Shown here: positions 36,025 to 45,927 of the stretch, piece by piece | How the letters are laid out: each line of letters opens with the position of its first letter | How positions within the stretch are numbered: position 1 is the stretch's first letter | Origin: an uncultured Clostridium sp. | GTDB taxonomy: Bacteria; Bacillota; Clostridia; TANB77; CAG-508 | Assembly: GCA_947648495.1 (NCBI GenBank) | Contig: CANSOA010000002.1 | Span: forward strand, 102,250-166,249 | Length of the DNA stretch: 64,000 nucleotides | Reading direction: 5' to 3' | The notes under the pieces: model-generated | The model's input: the letters and a program-made list of their open reading frames with translations, nothing else | Told to the model about the DNA's origin: nothing | Database searches by the model: none | Made by a program: the position numbers and the translations under genes

Positions 36025-36447
36025 TTAATTTTCCTTTTTATCTAAGTTTTTGTCTTTGACAACACTAGCCAAAATTCCATTGATAAACACTGGCGCGGAT
36101 TCATCCGAATATTTTTTGGCAAGTTCCACAACCTCATTAATCGCTACTTTGTAAGGTAATTCTTTGTGTAACATTTCATAAATCGCAATTTTAATCAAAC
36201 TCAAATTGATTTTAGAAACACGATTTAAGCTCCAATTTTCTTTCAAATTATTTTCTATCAAAGTATTAATTTCTTTTGAGTTTTGGGTCAATCCTTTTTG
36301 AATATCTCTTAAATATTCGATTACTTTTTCATCTGTTATCTTATTGTTTTCTACAAAAATATCTACTTGTTCTTGACTTTCCTCTTTTTGCATTTCTAGT
36401 CCATAGACTAACTGGAAAGCAAGCTCTCTCATGGCTGACCTTTGCAT
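36025..36447 (-). CDS. nusB: Transcription antitermination factor NusB
   Basis: A 140-residue helical NusB that joins NusE at boxA RNA. It begins QRSAMRELAFQLVYGLEMQ and has the SKINLSLIKIAIYEMLHKELPYKVAINEVVELAKKY core. The ATG at 36447 is favoured because AGGAGG is too close to the ATG one codon earlier. It is upstream of xseA and downstream of the Asp23 module, a common Clostridia order. Confidence 0.92.
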   Translation of the reverse strand: MQRSAMRELAFQLVYGLEMQKEESQEQVDIFVENNKITDEKVIEYLRDIQKGLTQNSKEINTLIENNLKENWSLNRVSKINLSLIKIAIYEMLHKELPYKVAINEVVELAKKYSDESAPVFINGILASVVKDKNLDKKEN

Positions 36448-36456
36448 CATTTCCTC

Positions 36457-36669
36457 CTAAAATTTGTCGATAAACTTTTTCAAATTTTGTTTGACATCTT
36501 CTTTATTGTTTTGGATATAATTTCCTAAATAGATTCCACCCACAATTACAAGAAACGCAATTAACAATTTATATAGCGCTGTACCAAGTAGCACAATTGC
36601 AATTAACGCACCAATGATGGCTCCTTTATATTTATCCCAAAAATCTTTAAAATTATTAGAATGATCCAT
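36457..36669 (-). CDS. DUF2273 small membrane protein
   Basis: A 70-residue protein with two adjacent helices (about 14-30 and 32-50). DUF2273 proteins regularly sit next to amaP and asp23 and probably belong to that envelope complex. The spacing to amaP is 21 nt. Confidence 0.85.
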   Translation of the reverse strand: MDHSNNFKDFWDKYKGAIIGALIAIVLLGTALYKLLIAFLVIVGGIYLGNYIQNNKEDVKQNLKKFIDKF

Positions 36670-36690
36670 TTTCTTTTTCCTTTCTAAAAC

Positions 36691-37290
36691 TTAACTATTT
36701 TCCTGTTCTTCTGTTGTTTCATTTATATTCTCATTTTCCGTTGCTGATGGCAATCCTTTAATCTTTTTATTGGTAATGTTTTTGACTTTGATATTGACTT
36801 GTTTTACTTGCAAATCTGCTGTTTTATTTAAAGCTTCTTTGATTTTATCCTGAATTTGTGTTGATACATCTTTAATCATCATGTCTTTTGAAACTAAAGT
36901 TGTGACGTAAACTATTACATTATTATCTTTATCCAAAATGGTTCGGCTAGAAATTGCTTCAATTCCTTGTACGTCTTTGACAACATTAGCAATTAATGTT
37001 TCTAAACTCTCTTTTGAAATTACTAATTTTCCAGATGTATTTTCTAGAGTAACTCCATTTCGTCCATCATCTTGTGGTTTTTCACCAAAAAAGATACATT
37101 TTATAGCAAGTAATAATACAATAATTGCTACTCCTAATGTGATTTTCACATCATAATACACCAAAAATGAGAGCATGCTTATGATTGTTTGTATGTCAAT
37201 TATTCCTAATGTAAGCAAAATAAATGCGATTGACAAAACACTAATCATGATTGAAAATAAAATTAAGGCTAATTTTTCTAAAAATTTCAT
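36691..37290 (-). CDS. amaP: Alkaline shock membrane anchor AmaP
   Basis: A 199-residue protein with two N-terminal membrane helices (about 6-28 and 52-66), followed by an Asp23-like cytoplasmic domain (GKLVISKESLETLIANVVKDVQGIE) and an acidic tail. AmaP anchors Asp23 at the membrane in Staphylococcus. It lies 15 nt after asp23. Confidence 0.87.
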   Translation of the reverse strand: MKFLEKLALILFSIMISVLSIAFILLTLGIIDIQTIISMLSFLVYYDVKITLGVAIIVLLLAIKCIFFGEKPQDDGRNGVTLENTSGKLVISKESLETLIANVVKDVQGIEAISSRTILDKDNNVIVYVTTLVSKDMMIKDVSTQIQDKIKEALNKTADLQVKQVNIKVKNITNKKIKGLPSATENENINETTEEQENS

Positions 37291-37305
37291 CCCTTTTTCC
37301 TCCGT

Positions 37306-37749
37306 TTATTCTTCTATTGTTCCATTGGTATTCTCATTTGCGTTTTCTTTTTCTTCCATTTCTTTTTCAGTCATTTTATGGACACCTTGTACATGAACAT
37401 TGACTTCAAGTACTTTTAAATCTGTCATTGCTTCTACTGATTTTTTAATTCTTGTTTGAATTTCATAGGCAACCTCAGGAATTCTAGCTCCATATTCTAC
37501 AATGATATTAACATCTATTTTTGTACTTTTTTCGCCGACTTCAACTTTAATTCCTTTGCTTAAATTTTTCTTTCCGCTTATAACCTCTGTAATTCCAGCA
37601 AATCCGCCAGCCATTCCGTATACTCCTTCTACTTCAGATACAGCAATTCCTGCATAAGTTGCGACAACATCATTAGCAATTTTTACAGTATCATTTCCCA
37701 TAACAGAGATTTCTTCTTTATTTTCTATTATTTCATTATTTTCAGACAT
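37306..37749 (-). CDS. Asp23/Gls24 envelope stress protein
   Basis: A 147-residue Asp23 family protein (DTVKIANDVVATYAGIAVSEVEGVYGM; SKGIKVEVGEKSTKIDVNIIVEYG). It is the first gene of the long run to fhs. AGGAGG precedes the ATG. Two promoters lie upstream, the distal one followed by a terminator. Confidence 0.9.
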   Translation of the reverse strand: MSENNEIIENKEEISVMGNDTVKIANDVVATYAGIAVSEVEGVYGMAGGFAGITEVISGKKNLSKGIKVEVGEKSTKIDVNIIVEYGARIPEVAYEIQTRIKKSVEAMTDLKVLEVNVHVQGVHKMTEKEMEEKENANENTNGTIEE

Positions 37750-37781
37750 ATTCGGCTCCTCCTTATTTTTAATTTGTATTT

Positions 37782-37810
37782 AGTATATCAGTATATGGAA
37801 GATTTTACAA
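37782..37810 (-). promoter_or_regulatory. Proximal asp23 promoter
   Basis: TTGTAA, 17 nt, TATACT, about 30 nt before the start codon region. Confidence 0.7.
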
Positions 37811-37860
37811 GTATTTTTGCTAAATTTTAATAAAATTTCTTCCTGTGTCAATGGATATGT

Positions 37861-37938
37861 AAAAAAAGAAGAATTTTTACATTCTTCCCTGAAAAGTTCC
37901 CTAACTTTTATTATATCATATTTATGTTAATTTGTCAA
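37861..37938 (-). ncRNA. Short terminated transcript upstream of asp23 (attenuator or small RNA)
   Basis: Consensus promoter TTGACA (37933-37938 complement), 17 nt, TATAAT (37910-37915). It is followed within 45 nt by hairpin AAAAGTT / AACTTTT and then terminator GAAGAAT / ATTCTTC with seven Ts. Either a short RNA or an attenuated leader. It shares sequence with the asnB promoter region. Confidence 0.55.
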
Positions 37939-37983
37939 CTTGACAAATCGCAAAAAATGTGCCTTCAATTGATTTTATCAATA

Positions 37984-38541
37984 TTATAAATTTCCTTTAC
38001 ATTCTTCCAGTACCAATTTTAAATCGTTCCAAAAATCAATCTTTTTTGTATCATCTCTTAGAAGAGCTGCTGGATGAAATGTCGGCATATATTTAATCCC
38101 TTTTTTTTCAATCCATTTACCTCTGCTCGATGTAATACCATATTGGTCACCTAAAATATTTTTTAACGCTGTATTCCCCATTAACACAACAATTTCTGGT
38201 TTGACTAATAAGACTTGGTTTCTCAAATAATCTAAACAGGCATTTGCTTCATTTTTGAGTGGAGTTCGATTTCCGGGTGGTCTACATTTTACGATATTGG
38301 CTATGTAAATTTTATTTCGGTCAATTCCAAGTCCTTTAAATGCTTGATTCATAAGTTGTCCCGCTTTTCCTACAAATGGAACCCCTTGTTTATCCTCGTC
38401 TGCACCCGGACCTTCACCAATAAACATTATTTTTGCATTTGGGTTTCCGTCAGCGAATACTGTATTAGTACGATTTTCACACAAACCACATTTTGTACAC
38501 TTTTTGACTTCTTCGTTTATTTCTTCTAATGTTTGATACAT
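37984..38541 (-). CDS. Family 4 uracil-DNA glycosylase
   Basis: A 185-residue type-4 UDG. It has the N-terminal Fe-S cysteines ([10 protein letters not shown], about 15-24), the GEGPGADED motif, the C-rich [10 protein letters not shown] and the C-terminal FHPAALLR. It removes uracil from DNA. The start follows GGAAAAATAC. A relic of a HAD hydrolase lies directly upstream. Confidence 0.92.
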   Translation of the reverse strand: MYQTLEEINEEVKKCTKCGLCENRTNTVFADGNPNAKIMFIGEGPGADEDKQGVPFVGKAGQLMNQAFKGLGIDRNKIYIANIVKCRPPGNRTPLKNEANACLDYLRNQVLLVKPEIVVLMGNTALKNILGDQYGITSSRGKWIEKKGIKYMPTFHPAALLRDDTKKIDFWNDLKLVLEECKGNL

Positions 38542-38561
38542 GTATTTTTCCTTTCTTTTCT

Positions 38562-38686
38562 ATCTAAATAACCTTTTTCTCTGCAATTCCAAACTGCTTT
38601 TTTATTTCCTTCTGTTACTTTTTTATCACTTGTAAGTAAAGTTCCATCTAAATCAAATACGATTAATTTATTTTCTATTTTTTTCT
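38562..38686 (-). pseudogene. HAD-family (Cof-type) hydrolase remnant
   Basis: In one minus-strand frame: KLIVFDLDGTLLTSDKKV and then a short TEGNKKAVWNCREKG, which is the N-terminal 40 residues of a Cof-type HAD phosphatase, with the catalytic DLDGT. No start codon is present and the remaining 200 or more residues are absent. A stop lies upstream in frame. A deletion relic. Confidence 0.75.
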
Positions 38687-38744
38687 AAACTTTCCTATTT
38701 TTATCATAGTTTTATCATAATTATTCTAAAATATCAATCCTTTT

Positions 38745-39389
38745 TTAAATAATCCATTTTTTATATCCTCTTTTGACTAATTCTTCGTATGCCTCCCAAA
38801 CTTCTTCTGGGATTTCAAGTTCAATCGACCAACCTTTTTGTGGATATAATTTCATTCTTTGAATATCCCCAACCAACAGACTTATTTCTTCTATTTTATT
38901 TTTATCTTCAAATTGATTAAAATACGCTTCGCATTTAATTTTTTCTGACGTGATAATCCCTTTGTATTCTGGCATAATTTTCTTCAAATAAGTATAAATC
39001 CTTTTTTCTACATATGGTCTTCCAACAAAGATACACGAATGAATATTCATTCTATTTTCTTCAATCATTGCCTTAACAAATTTAAAATTCTCACTCGTAT
39101 TTGTGGATTTGTTTTCAATGTAAATCTTCTCCTTTGGAACTCCCTTGCTAATAGCAACTTTTGCAAATTTCGTTGCTTCTGGTTCCTTCCAAGCCTTTTT
39201 CGTTTTCCTTCCATATCCTCCTGAAAAAATGATTTTATCTGCATAACCTGCCAAATATAAATCCGCTACCACTTCGGCTACTTTCAAATCCATACAACCT
39301 AAACCAACAATACAATCACATTTTTCCAATTTTTGATTTAATCTCATATAATCCCATAAAACATAAACCAGTTCCATATCTGTCATCAT
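38745..39389 (-). CDS. YdcF/DUF218-family protein
   Basis: A 214-residue DUF218 protein (DCIVGLGCMDLKVAEVVADLY, KIIFSGGYGRKTKKAW, ENKSTNTSENFKF). Members bind SAM or act in cell-envelope biology; the function here is unknown. The ATG at 39389 is 5 nt after GGAGG. It is next to pgeF. Confidence 0.82.
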   Translation of the reverse strand: MMTDMELVYVLWDYMRLNQKLEKCDCIVGLGCMDLKVAEVVADLYLAGYADKIIFSGGYGRKTKKAWKEPEATKFAKVAISKGVPKEKIYIENKSTNTSENFKFVKAMIEENRMNIHSCIFVGRPYVEKRIYTYLKKIMPEYKGIITSEKIKCEAYFNQFEDKNKIEEISLLVGDIQRMKLYPQKGWSIELEIPEEVWEAYEELVKRGYKKWII

Positions 39390-39403
39390 ATCAACCTCCA
39401 AAA

Positions 39404-40195
39404 TTACATACTAATAATTGCGGTTGCTCTTCTAAAATACTCTCCTTCTGCTCTTGCAGAATGAATCTTGTCTTGATTACAAACACTGCAAATTTCACAA
39501 TCTATGATATTGGATTTTTTGAGCCCCAAGTCTTCTAACAAAATTTTGTTAATCAAAACCGTATCAATGCTATATTTCATCTTACCATTTTTTATTTCAC
39601 CAATTTCAATGATTTCTTCTAATCTCTTTGTAAAACCAAATATTTCTGTACACAAATTTTTCACATCCTCTTCCACCTCAAAATGGCATTTTCGAATACT
39701 CGGACAAATAAAACATAAAATGTCGCTGGCTTTACATTGATAATAATTCATCATTTTTACAACCGTTTTTTCTGCAATTTTCTGAAACGTTCCTTTCCAA
39801 CCAGAATGGACATTGGCAATTACTTTTTTGACAGGATCATAAAACAAAAATAAAATACAATCTGCATTTTTCGTTGTTAAGGCAATATTTTTCTTGTCAG
39901 TAATTAATCCATCTATATCTGTCAAGCTTTCAGCTGACTGCATTTCGGAAATACATTTTACATTACTTGTATGAGTTTGAACCGGTTTGACTAACGTTTC
40001 TTCTCCTATTTCCAATGCTTTTGCAATTCGCGAATAACTGGATTTTTCCCATTCAGAATTTTGGCTAAAATCCAGATTTTTGCCTTTTAATGTATAACAA
40101 TGCTTAATTCCATATTTTAATAACTTTTTAAATTGAATATATTGGATGTCTCCATTATCTTGACAAATGATATTTTCGTTTGAAAATTTGAACAT
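39404..40195 (-). CDS. pgeF: Peptidoglycan editing factor / polyphenol oxidase family
   Basis: A 263-residue YfiH/PgeF family protein. It has the metal motif NADCILFLFYD, NVHSGWKGTFQKI with the key His, and CICPSIRKCHFEV. In E. coli, PgeF cleaves L-Ser from mis-made muropeptide precursors; other members act as purine nucleosidases. GAAAGGA precedes the ATG. Confidence 0.87.
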   Translation of the reverse strand: MFKFSNENIICQDNGDIQYIQFKKLLKYGIKHCYTLKGKNLDFSQNSEWEKSSYSRIAKALEIGEETLVKPVQTHTSNVKCISEMQSAESLTDIDGLITDKKNIALTTKNADCILFLFYDPVKKVIANVHSGWKGTFQKIAEKTVVKMMNYYQCKASDILCFICPSIRKCHFEVEEDVKNLCTEIFGFTKRLEEIIEIGEIKNGKMKYSIDTVLINKILLEDLGLKKSNIIDCEICSVCNQDKIHSARAEGEYFRRATAIISM

Positions 40196-40255
40196 GATTT
40201 TTTATCCTTTCTTTTTTAATTTTATTATATTATACTGTTTTTATTCATTTCCGTT

Positions 40256-40282
40256 TAGGACATGGTGACCTATGTCTCTACG
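40256..40282. repeat. REP-like palindrome
   Basis: GGACAT-GGTGACCT-ATGTCTC, related to the element at 63064-63090. No function assigned. Confidence 0.5.
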
Positions 40283-40315
40283 TTATTATAGTTTTATCTT
40301 AATTTTATCATTTTG

Positions 40316-43300
40316 TTATTGTTCTGATGATAATTCTTTCAAAATTTCTTGATTATTTTTAGATTTAATAAAATCATATTCATTGCCTTTTATATTTGGA
40401 TTAAACATACAGATTGCTTTGTATTTGCAATAATCACAACCTGTCTTTTTTTGATAATAGTAAGGCTTGATATCAATCTTTCCTTTTAAGATTTCGCTTG
40501 AAATTTGCTGAATTGTTTTTTTAACTTCTTTTTGCAAAGCCTCAAATTCCTCTTTGGTTGCCACACTTGATCTTTGACTTAAGGTTCCATCTTTTCCCAC
40601 ATAAGCAGGAATAATTTCGGAATAGCCTTGCTGTAACTGATTATCCATCATTTGAACAACTTTGACATCTGCTAAAAGCAAACCTTGCATTTTAAATCCT
40701 TTTCGTATTTCCTTTTCAATTTCTTCATCAGATAAATTCTTTTTTGCTTTCACGATTTGGTCTACCAAACCTAGATATAAAACGCCTGCTGGCTCAAAAT
40801 TGTCCTGCTTTGTTATGGCATCTAAATAAGTAATTAATTGAATTTGCAATCCGTTTACCGCTTGATTTAAGTCCAGTCTTTTGATTTGGGATTTATAATC
40901 AATAATTCTGACATATTCTCTGTCATTTAATTTCCCCACATCCACTCGGTCAATTTTGCCAATAATTTCAATCGTTTCATCCGAATCCAATTGCAATTTA
41001 ATTGGTTTATATTTGCTTGTACTAGCAAATTCCACTTCATGCCCAATTGGCTGAAAATCACTGTGTTTTAGGGAATATAAGATAAATTCCATTGACTGTA
41101 AAACCACTTTTTTTAACCTTCTTGTCATTCTGCGAAATCTGGCAGAGCTTGAAAATAAATAATAACGCGAAGTTTGCAAAATTTCCTCTATGATTTGCTC
41201 CACTATTTGTTGCATTTTTTCTTCTGAAATGGATTTTAAATCTAATTTATTTTCCTCAATATGATTAAAAAATAAATCAATAACTTCATGCATAAAGGAA
41301 CCTGTATCAATGCTTGTCATTTGAAAATTGTCATTTTCTTTTAATTTTAGTCCATAGGTCATATGAAACGAAAATGGACATTTTCGGTAATTTTCCAATC
41401 GCGAAATTGTCGTTTTTAGATTTGTTCCATACATTTTTCTGATATTTTCCAGTGAAATTTTCTCAGCTTGATTGGTATAACTCATACCAGATACCGCTTT
41501 TGTAAACTCTTTTTTATTTTTTTGATAAAAATAAAGCAATAATTCTTTCCATTTTTCTTCGATTGAATTTCCTTCTAAATATTGCTGATAGACTTCCAAA
41601 GCCTCTTCAAAAGTCGCTTTTTCATTTGTAATCTCATATTGTTTTTGTACGACATCACTTTTTTGTGTAATTTGAGGAAAAATACGCTTTATTTTTTTTA
41701 TCATAATTGAAGGACGAATGGATTTTCCTTCTTTATCTGACGAAGCATAACTTAAAAATAATTTTTCTTCTGGAATCGTAAGCGTCCTATATACATTAAA
41801 TTGGCTTTCGTAAACTAAATCTAGTGATGTTTTAGCAAGCTCAATTCCGCTTTCTTGTAGCAATATTCTGTCATTATCATTCAAGTAACCTTCTTGTCTG
41901 TTTACTTTTGGAAAAATGCCATCATTCATGCCTAATACAAATAAAGCTCTTATTTTATTATTTCTGGTTCGGTCCAAATCTCCTAAAATGACCTGATCTT
42001 GTGTAGCAGGAATTTTGCCTAATTCAGAAGCTTGAATTCCAACGATTAATAATTCTTTGTATTTTTCAAACGTGATTTTTTCCTCGCCAAATAAATTCAC
42101 CATTTCTTGTAAAATGCTAATTAAAATTTTATAACTTGTCTGATATTCATTTGCAAGTTCAAGACAATTACAAGTTTTTATTTTCTTGTCCAAATTGGCA
42201 ATAATGTTATTTTCTAGTAAAAATTCATAAATATTTTGTGTGAGCTCTGAGACTGTTTTGTTTTTCATAAAACTATCTTTAAATTTTAGCAATGGATTTA
42301 CAATTTGTTTTCGAAGCTCTTCTAGTTTTTCTTGATTGCTATTGAGTGGCTCATAATTAAATTCTTGCATTTGCCATTTTTTTCCTCGAATCCCCCACTT
42401 TTTACAATAATTTTCTAGCATACAAATATCAGAATAACCCAAATCTAAAAGTCCAATTTTTAAATAATTAAAAACCGCATCATATGACCAATTTTGCTCA
42501 AAAATAGCCAAAAGCGCAAGAATATATTGAATTAATATATTTTGGTTTAAATCTTTTTTTTCGTCAATAAAAATCGGAATTTCATATTTGGTAAAAATTG
42601 CTTTTGCCTCTTGCGCATAGTTTTCTATATCATTGGCAATTAATCCAATTTGTCTATATTTGAAATTATGATTTTTGACTAAATCATAGATTTTTTTCGC
42701 CACATTTTCGACCTCAGAGTACGGATTATTGGCTAAAAATAATTCGATGTTTTCTGTTTTCTTCTCATAAATTTTGTTTGCCTGATACAAATTTTCTTCT
42801 AAACATAATAATTCCTGTGTTTTAAAACGATGCGTTTTCTCCAAATTTACCAATTCAATTTTGGCATTTTGTTTGGTTGCAATTTCTAACATCTTTTTGG
42901 CATACAAACGATTAAAATAAAAAATATCACTTTCTTTTGCTTGGTGCGTCTGAATTTTGTCTAAATTTACTGTTACTGTTATTTCGTCACATTTTTTCAA
43001 CAATTCTTCAAAAATGACATATTCTTGAGGCGTAAATCCGAAAAATTCGTCAATAAAAATGCTAGAATTTTGAAACATTTCTGAATCTTTTATGGAGTTT
43101 GCTAAACAGGTTAAAACATCGTTTTCATCCATCCAATGATTCGCTATGCGTTCTTCGTATTTTTCGTATAACATCGAAATATCCTTTAATTTCAAAGCTG
43201 TGTATTTGTCCTCTAATTCCAAATCTTTCAACTCTTGTACAGACACATTATGTTTTTTAAATTCAGTAAACATTTGCTCAACAATTGACACGTTTTTTTC

Positions 43301-43642
43301 TGATTTTCCTAAAAAATTAAGTTCTTTTTTATGACTTTTTAATAAATCATAAATCAACATTGCTTTGCCAACTTTGGATAAATGAGCCGTTTCTCCACCA
43401 ATTTCATTGGAAATTCGATAGGCCATTCGGCTTAACGTCAAAACTTGCACCTGAAATAATGATTTTCTGCCAGTAATTTCAAAAAATTTTTTCTCACTTG
43501 TCAAGTTGCTTTGTTCGGGAACGATAATATAAATATTCTTGAATTTCTCAATCTTTTTGTCGATTTCTTGATACAAATATTGACTTTTTCCTGTGCCACT
43601 TCTTCCATATACAATTTTTAGCTTTACCTGTTTTTCCTCCAT
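40316..43642 (-). CDS. addB: ATP-dependent helicase/nuclease subunit B
   Basis: A 1108-residue AddB, partner of AddA in double-strand-break repair. It has Walker A GRSGTGKSQYL (about 14-24), a UvrD-like core lacking full helicase motifs, the RecB-type nuclease motif (IIGKIDRVD then RIIDYKS) and four Fe-S cysteines: one in NYRKCPFSF and three in CDYCKYKAIC. The expected addA neighbour is not in the window. This long gene has no in-frame CGG by my scan. Confidence 0.92.
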   Translation of the reverse strand: MEEKQVKLKIVYGRSGTGKSQYLYQEIDKKIEKFKNIYIIVPEQSNLTSEKKFFEITGRKSLFQVQVLTLSRMAYRISNEIGGETAHLSKVGKAMLIYDLLKSHKKELNFLGKSEKNVSIVEQMFTEFKKHNVSVQELKDLELEDKYTALKLKDISMLYEKYEERIANHWMDENDVLTCLANSIKDSEMFQNSSIFIDEFFGFTPQEYVIFEELLKKCDEITVTVNLDKIQTHQAKESDIFYFNRLYAKKMLEIATKQNAKIELVNLEKTHRFKTQELLCLEENLYQANKIYEKKTENIELFLANNPYSEVENVAKKIYDLVKNHNFKYRQIGLIANDIENYAQEAKAIFTKYEIPIFIDEKKDLNQNILIQYILALLAIFEQNWSYDAVFNYLKIGLLDLGYSDICMLENYCKKWGIRGKKWQMQEFNYEPLNSNQEKLEELRKQIVNPLLKFKDSFMKNKTVSELTQNIYEFLLENNIIANLDKKIKTCNCLELANEYQTSYKILISILQEMVNLFGEEKITFEKYKELLIVGIQASELGKIPATQDQVILGDLDRTRNNKIRALFVLGMNDGIFPKVNRQEGYLNDNDRILLQESGIELAKTSLDLVYESQFNVYRTLTIPEEKLFLSYASSDKEGKSIRPSIMIKKIKRIFPQITQKSDVVQKQYEITNEKATFEEALEVYQQYLEGNSIEEKWKELLLYFYQKNKKEFTKAVSGMSYTNQAEKISLENIRKMYGTNLKTTISRLENYRKCPFSFHMTYGLKLKENDNFQMTSIDTGSFMHEVIDLFFNHIEENKLDLKSISEEKMQQIVEQIIEEILQTSRYYLFSSSARFRRMTRRLKKVVLQSMEFILYSLKHSDFQPIGHEVEFASTSKYKPIKLQLDSDETIEIIGKIDRVDVGKLNDREYVRIIDYKSQIKRLDLNQAVNGLQIQLITYLDAITKQDNFEPAGVLYLGLVDQIVKAKKNLSDEEIEKEIRKGFKMQGLLLADVKVVQMMDNQLQQGYSEIIPAYVGKDGTLSQRSSVATKEEFEALQKEVKKTIQQISSEILKGKIDIKPYYYQKKTGCDYCKYKAICMFNPNIKGNEYDFIKSKNNQEILKELSSEQ

Positions 43643-43662
43643 CATTTCTCCATTTCATTGCT

Positions 43663-44853
43663 TTAATAATTCTCCATACTTAAAGTTGGATACTTAAAAT
43701 TCGCATCTCCCACAATGGCTCCATCTTCTTTATGATTGGTAAAAAAGTCATTTGAGCCTTTTAAATAGTAGCGATATTTTACACTGTCTCCAACACGCCC
43801 ATTTCCTATAATAATTGGATCATCCCAAGTAACATCAATGGCATACCAATTTCCATCTAACATCACATAATTCCAAGCATGACTTTCCGTTTCTCCTGTA
43901 CTATTGACGCCAATTCCACATGCAATTAAACAAGGAATATTCAAATCATCCATAATATCTTTAAAACTACGTGCATAGCCTTCACATACGGTGCAACGAC
44001 TGATTAATGCTCCATAAATATTGTAAATATTATCTTTTGATATGGTGCTATCATATTCCAAATTCTCGACTAAATAATCATGTACACCTCTGATTTGATT
44101 TTCAATGCTTCCTCTTAAATTCGATTTTATCTTATTTTTCTCTGTTTCAATTGCTTCAATGGCTTGGTTTACTTCTTCTTCATTCGCAAAAGATGGGTTT
44201 AAGTAACTTTGCCCTTGACTAGCTCCAATTTCTACTTCATATGTAGTTGACCAAAGTCTGGTTGAAATTTTGGTTAACAAATAAACTTTGGAAATATCGA
44301 TATAAAACAATTCAGGATTGTCAAAATTCAAAGCATTTATGGCTAATTGAAATGAATTGTTTAGCACATTTTCTCCATTTTCTTGTTGTAACAAATCATT
44401 AAAAGTCTTACCAAATTGTACATTATAGGTTCCTGATTTCATTTTGTCTAAATTCTTCTCTAGTTCTGTATAAATAATTTTTGCATAATCGTCTAATTGG
44501 TCATAATATAAAAATGTAGATTTATGTACTTTGTTACCTGAATTAGCTGGCAATGATTGATAATGATTTATGGTTGGTATTTCTATGTCTATGTTCGATT
44601 TTTGACCTGTTTCCTCCATTTCAACTCTTACTTTTTTATTCATATTTTGTACGGTTTCATCGCTATTTTCATCATATTCTTGCATTTTTCCATAATCTGT
44701 ATATTTTGAAAACCAGTTTGCAACACTGTATTCTTCTGGTACTTCAATCAGTTCAAGAATATCTAAACACGCATACACAGTAAATAGAAAGATACAAAAT
44801 ATCAACAAATAAACAATGATATGGATTAAACCCTCTTGATTTTTTTTTCTCAT
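43663..44853 (-). CDS. Membrane-anchored transglutaminase-like protein
   Basis: A 396-residue protein with one N-terminal helix (about 7-31) and an extracellular transglutaminase-like domain. The triad is visible as Cys in SRCTVCEGYA, His in ESHAWNYV and Asp in WYAIDVTWDDP. Probably a cell-surface protease or cross-linker. The ATG at 44853 follows AAAGGAG; a longer frame overlaps ogg. It is downstream of ogg by overlap. Confidence 0.85.
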   Translation of the reverse strand: MRKKNQEGLIHIIVYLLIFCIFLFTVYACLDILELIEVPEEYSVANWFSKYTDYGKMQEYDENSDETVQNMNKKVRVEMEETGQKSNIDIEIPTINHYQSLPANSGNKVHKSTFLYYDQLDDYAKIIYTELEKNLDKMKSGTYNVQFGKTFNDLLQQENGENVLNNSFQLAINALNFDNPELFYIDISKVYLLTKISTRLWSTTYEVEIGASQGQSYLNPSFANEEEVNQAIEAIETEKNKIKSNLRGSIENQIRGVHDYLVENLEYDSTISKDNIYNIYGALISRCTVCEGYARSFKDIMDDLNIPCLIACGIGVNSTGETESHAWNYVMLDGNWYAIDVTWDDPIIIGNGRVGDSVKYRYYLKGSNDFFTNHKEDGAIVGDANFKYPTLSMENY

Positions 44854-44863
44854 ATTTTCTCCT

Positions 44864-45730
44864 TTACGCAGTTTCACGTTTCCAATAAAATAAATATTGT
44901 TGGGCTATTCCTGCCATTTTCAAAAATTTTTCTTCTGCCAATTCTTCTAATACTTTTCTACTTATTTTTTCTTCCCTTTCTTGATGAATATAAAGCTCAT
45001 TCATAACTCTTCTTACCCACACATCAATCGGAAAAACGTCCCATCTTTTCAAAGAAAATAGCATAATGCAATCTGCCACTTTGGGACCAATGCCATCCAA
45101 TTTTAGAAGTTCTTTACGTATGATTTTGGAATCGTCTAAACATTTTATTTGCTCCAAATCTACCTGTTTTTCCAAAACCATTTTTGTTGTATGATACACA
45201 TACTTGTCTCTAAAACCTAATCCTAAATTTCTTAAATCTTGCACACTTGCTTTTGACAATTGCATTGGCGTTGGAAAAGTATAATAATCTTTTCCTTCAA
45301 ATTCTATTTTTGTTCCATACGCCTTAGAAATTTTCTCAATAATTTTTTTAATACGTGGAATATTATTATTCGCAGAAATAATAAACGAAATGATACATTC
45401 CCACAAATCTTGATGCAAAATTCTAATTCCTTCTCCAAATTGTACGCTAGTTCGCATAAAAACGTCGATTTTAGCAAGGTTTTCTTTTATTTTATGATAA
45501 TTGTTATCTAAATCAAAATAATCGGTTACAATTTGTTTTAAGTCACCTTCGCACATTCCTTTAAAAATAATTTTTTGATTCTGTTTTTTTACACTTATAA
45601 CTGCCTTTTTTATTACACCAGTATAACTGCCATTTTCCTCTAAATTCCAACGAAAACATTGCCCACATTCACAAATATGTTTTGGTTCAAACGATTCTTG
45701 TTTCTCTAAAATATATTCTTGTTTTTGCAT
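44864..45730 (-). CDS. ogg: 8-oxoguanine DNA glycosylase (OGG1-like)
   Basis: A 288-residue DNA glycosylase/AP lyase that excises 8-oxoG. It has the N-terminal OGG domain (CGQCFRWNLEENGSYTGV) and the HhH-GPD motif (LKLDGIGPKVADC with the catalytic Lys, then FPIDVWVRR with the Asp). The size and layout match bacterial OGG1 homologues. Confidence 0.9.
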   Translation of the reverse strand: MQKQEYILEKQESFEPKHICECGQCFRWNLEENGSYTGVIKKAVISVKKQNQKIIFKGMCEGDLKQIVTDYFDLDNNYHKIKENLAKIDVFMRTSVQFGEGIRILHQDLWECIISFIISANNNIPRIKKIIEKISKAYGTKIEFEGKDYYTFPTPMQLSKASVQDLRNLGLGFRDKYVYHTTKMVLEKQVDLEQIKCLDDSKIIRKELLKLDGIGPKVADCIMLFSLKRWDVFPIDVWVRRVMNELYIHQEREEKISRKVLEELAEEKFLKMAGIAQQYLFYWKRETA

Positions 45731-45854
45731 TTTACTCCTTTTATTTTTAGTTAATATTCCTCTAATTATATTATATAAATTTATTGGAGGAATGTCAATT
45801 GGTTGGGGGTAAATCTATCTAAAATTCACTTTTGAAATAAATTATTTTCCTCTT

Positions 45855-45897
45855 AAAAAAACAATCGAGAGGAACTTTCAAATTCATCTCGATTGTT
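45855..45897 (-). terminator. Terminator after giant surface gene
   Basis: Stem ACAATCGAGA / TCTCGATTGT followed by TTTTTT on the minus strand. Confidence 0.85.
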
Positions 45898-45927
45898 AAT
45901 TATCTTGCATATATTGGATTTAAACTT

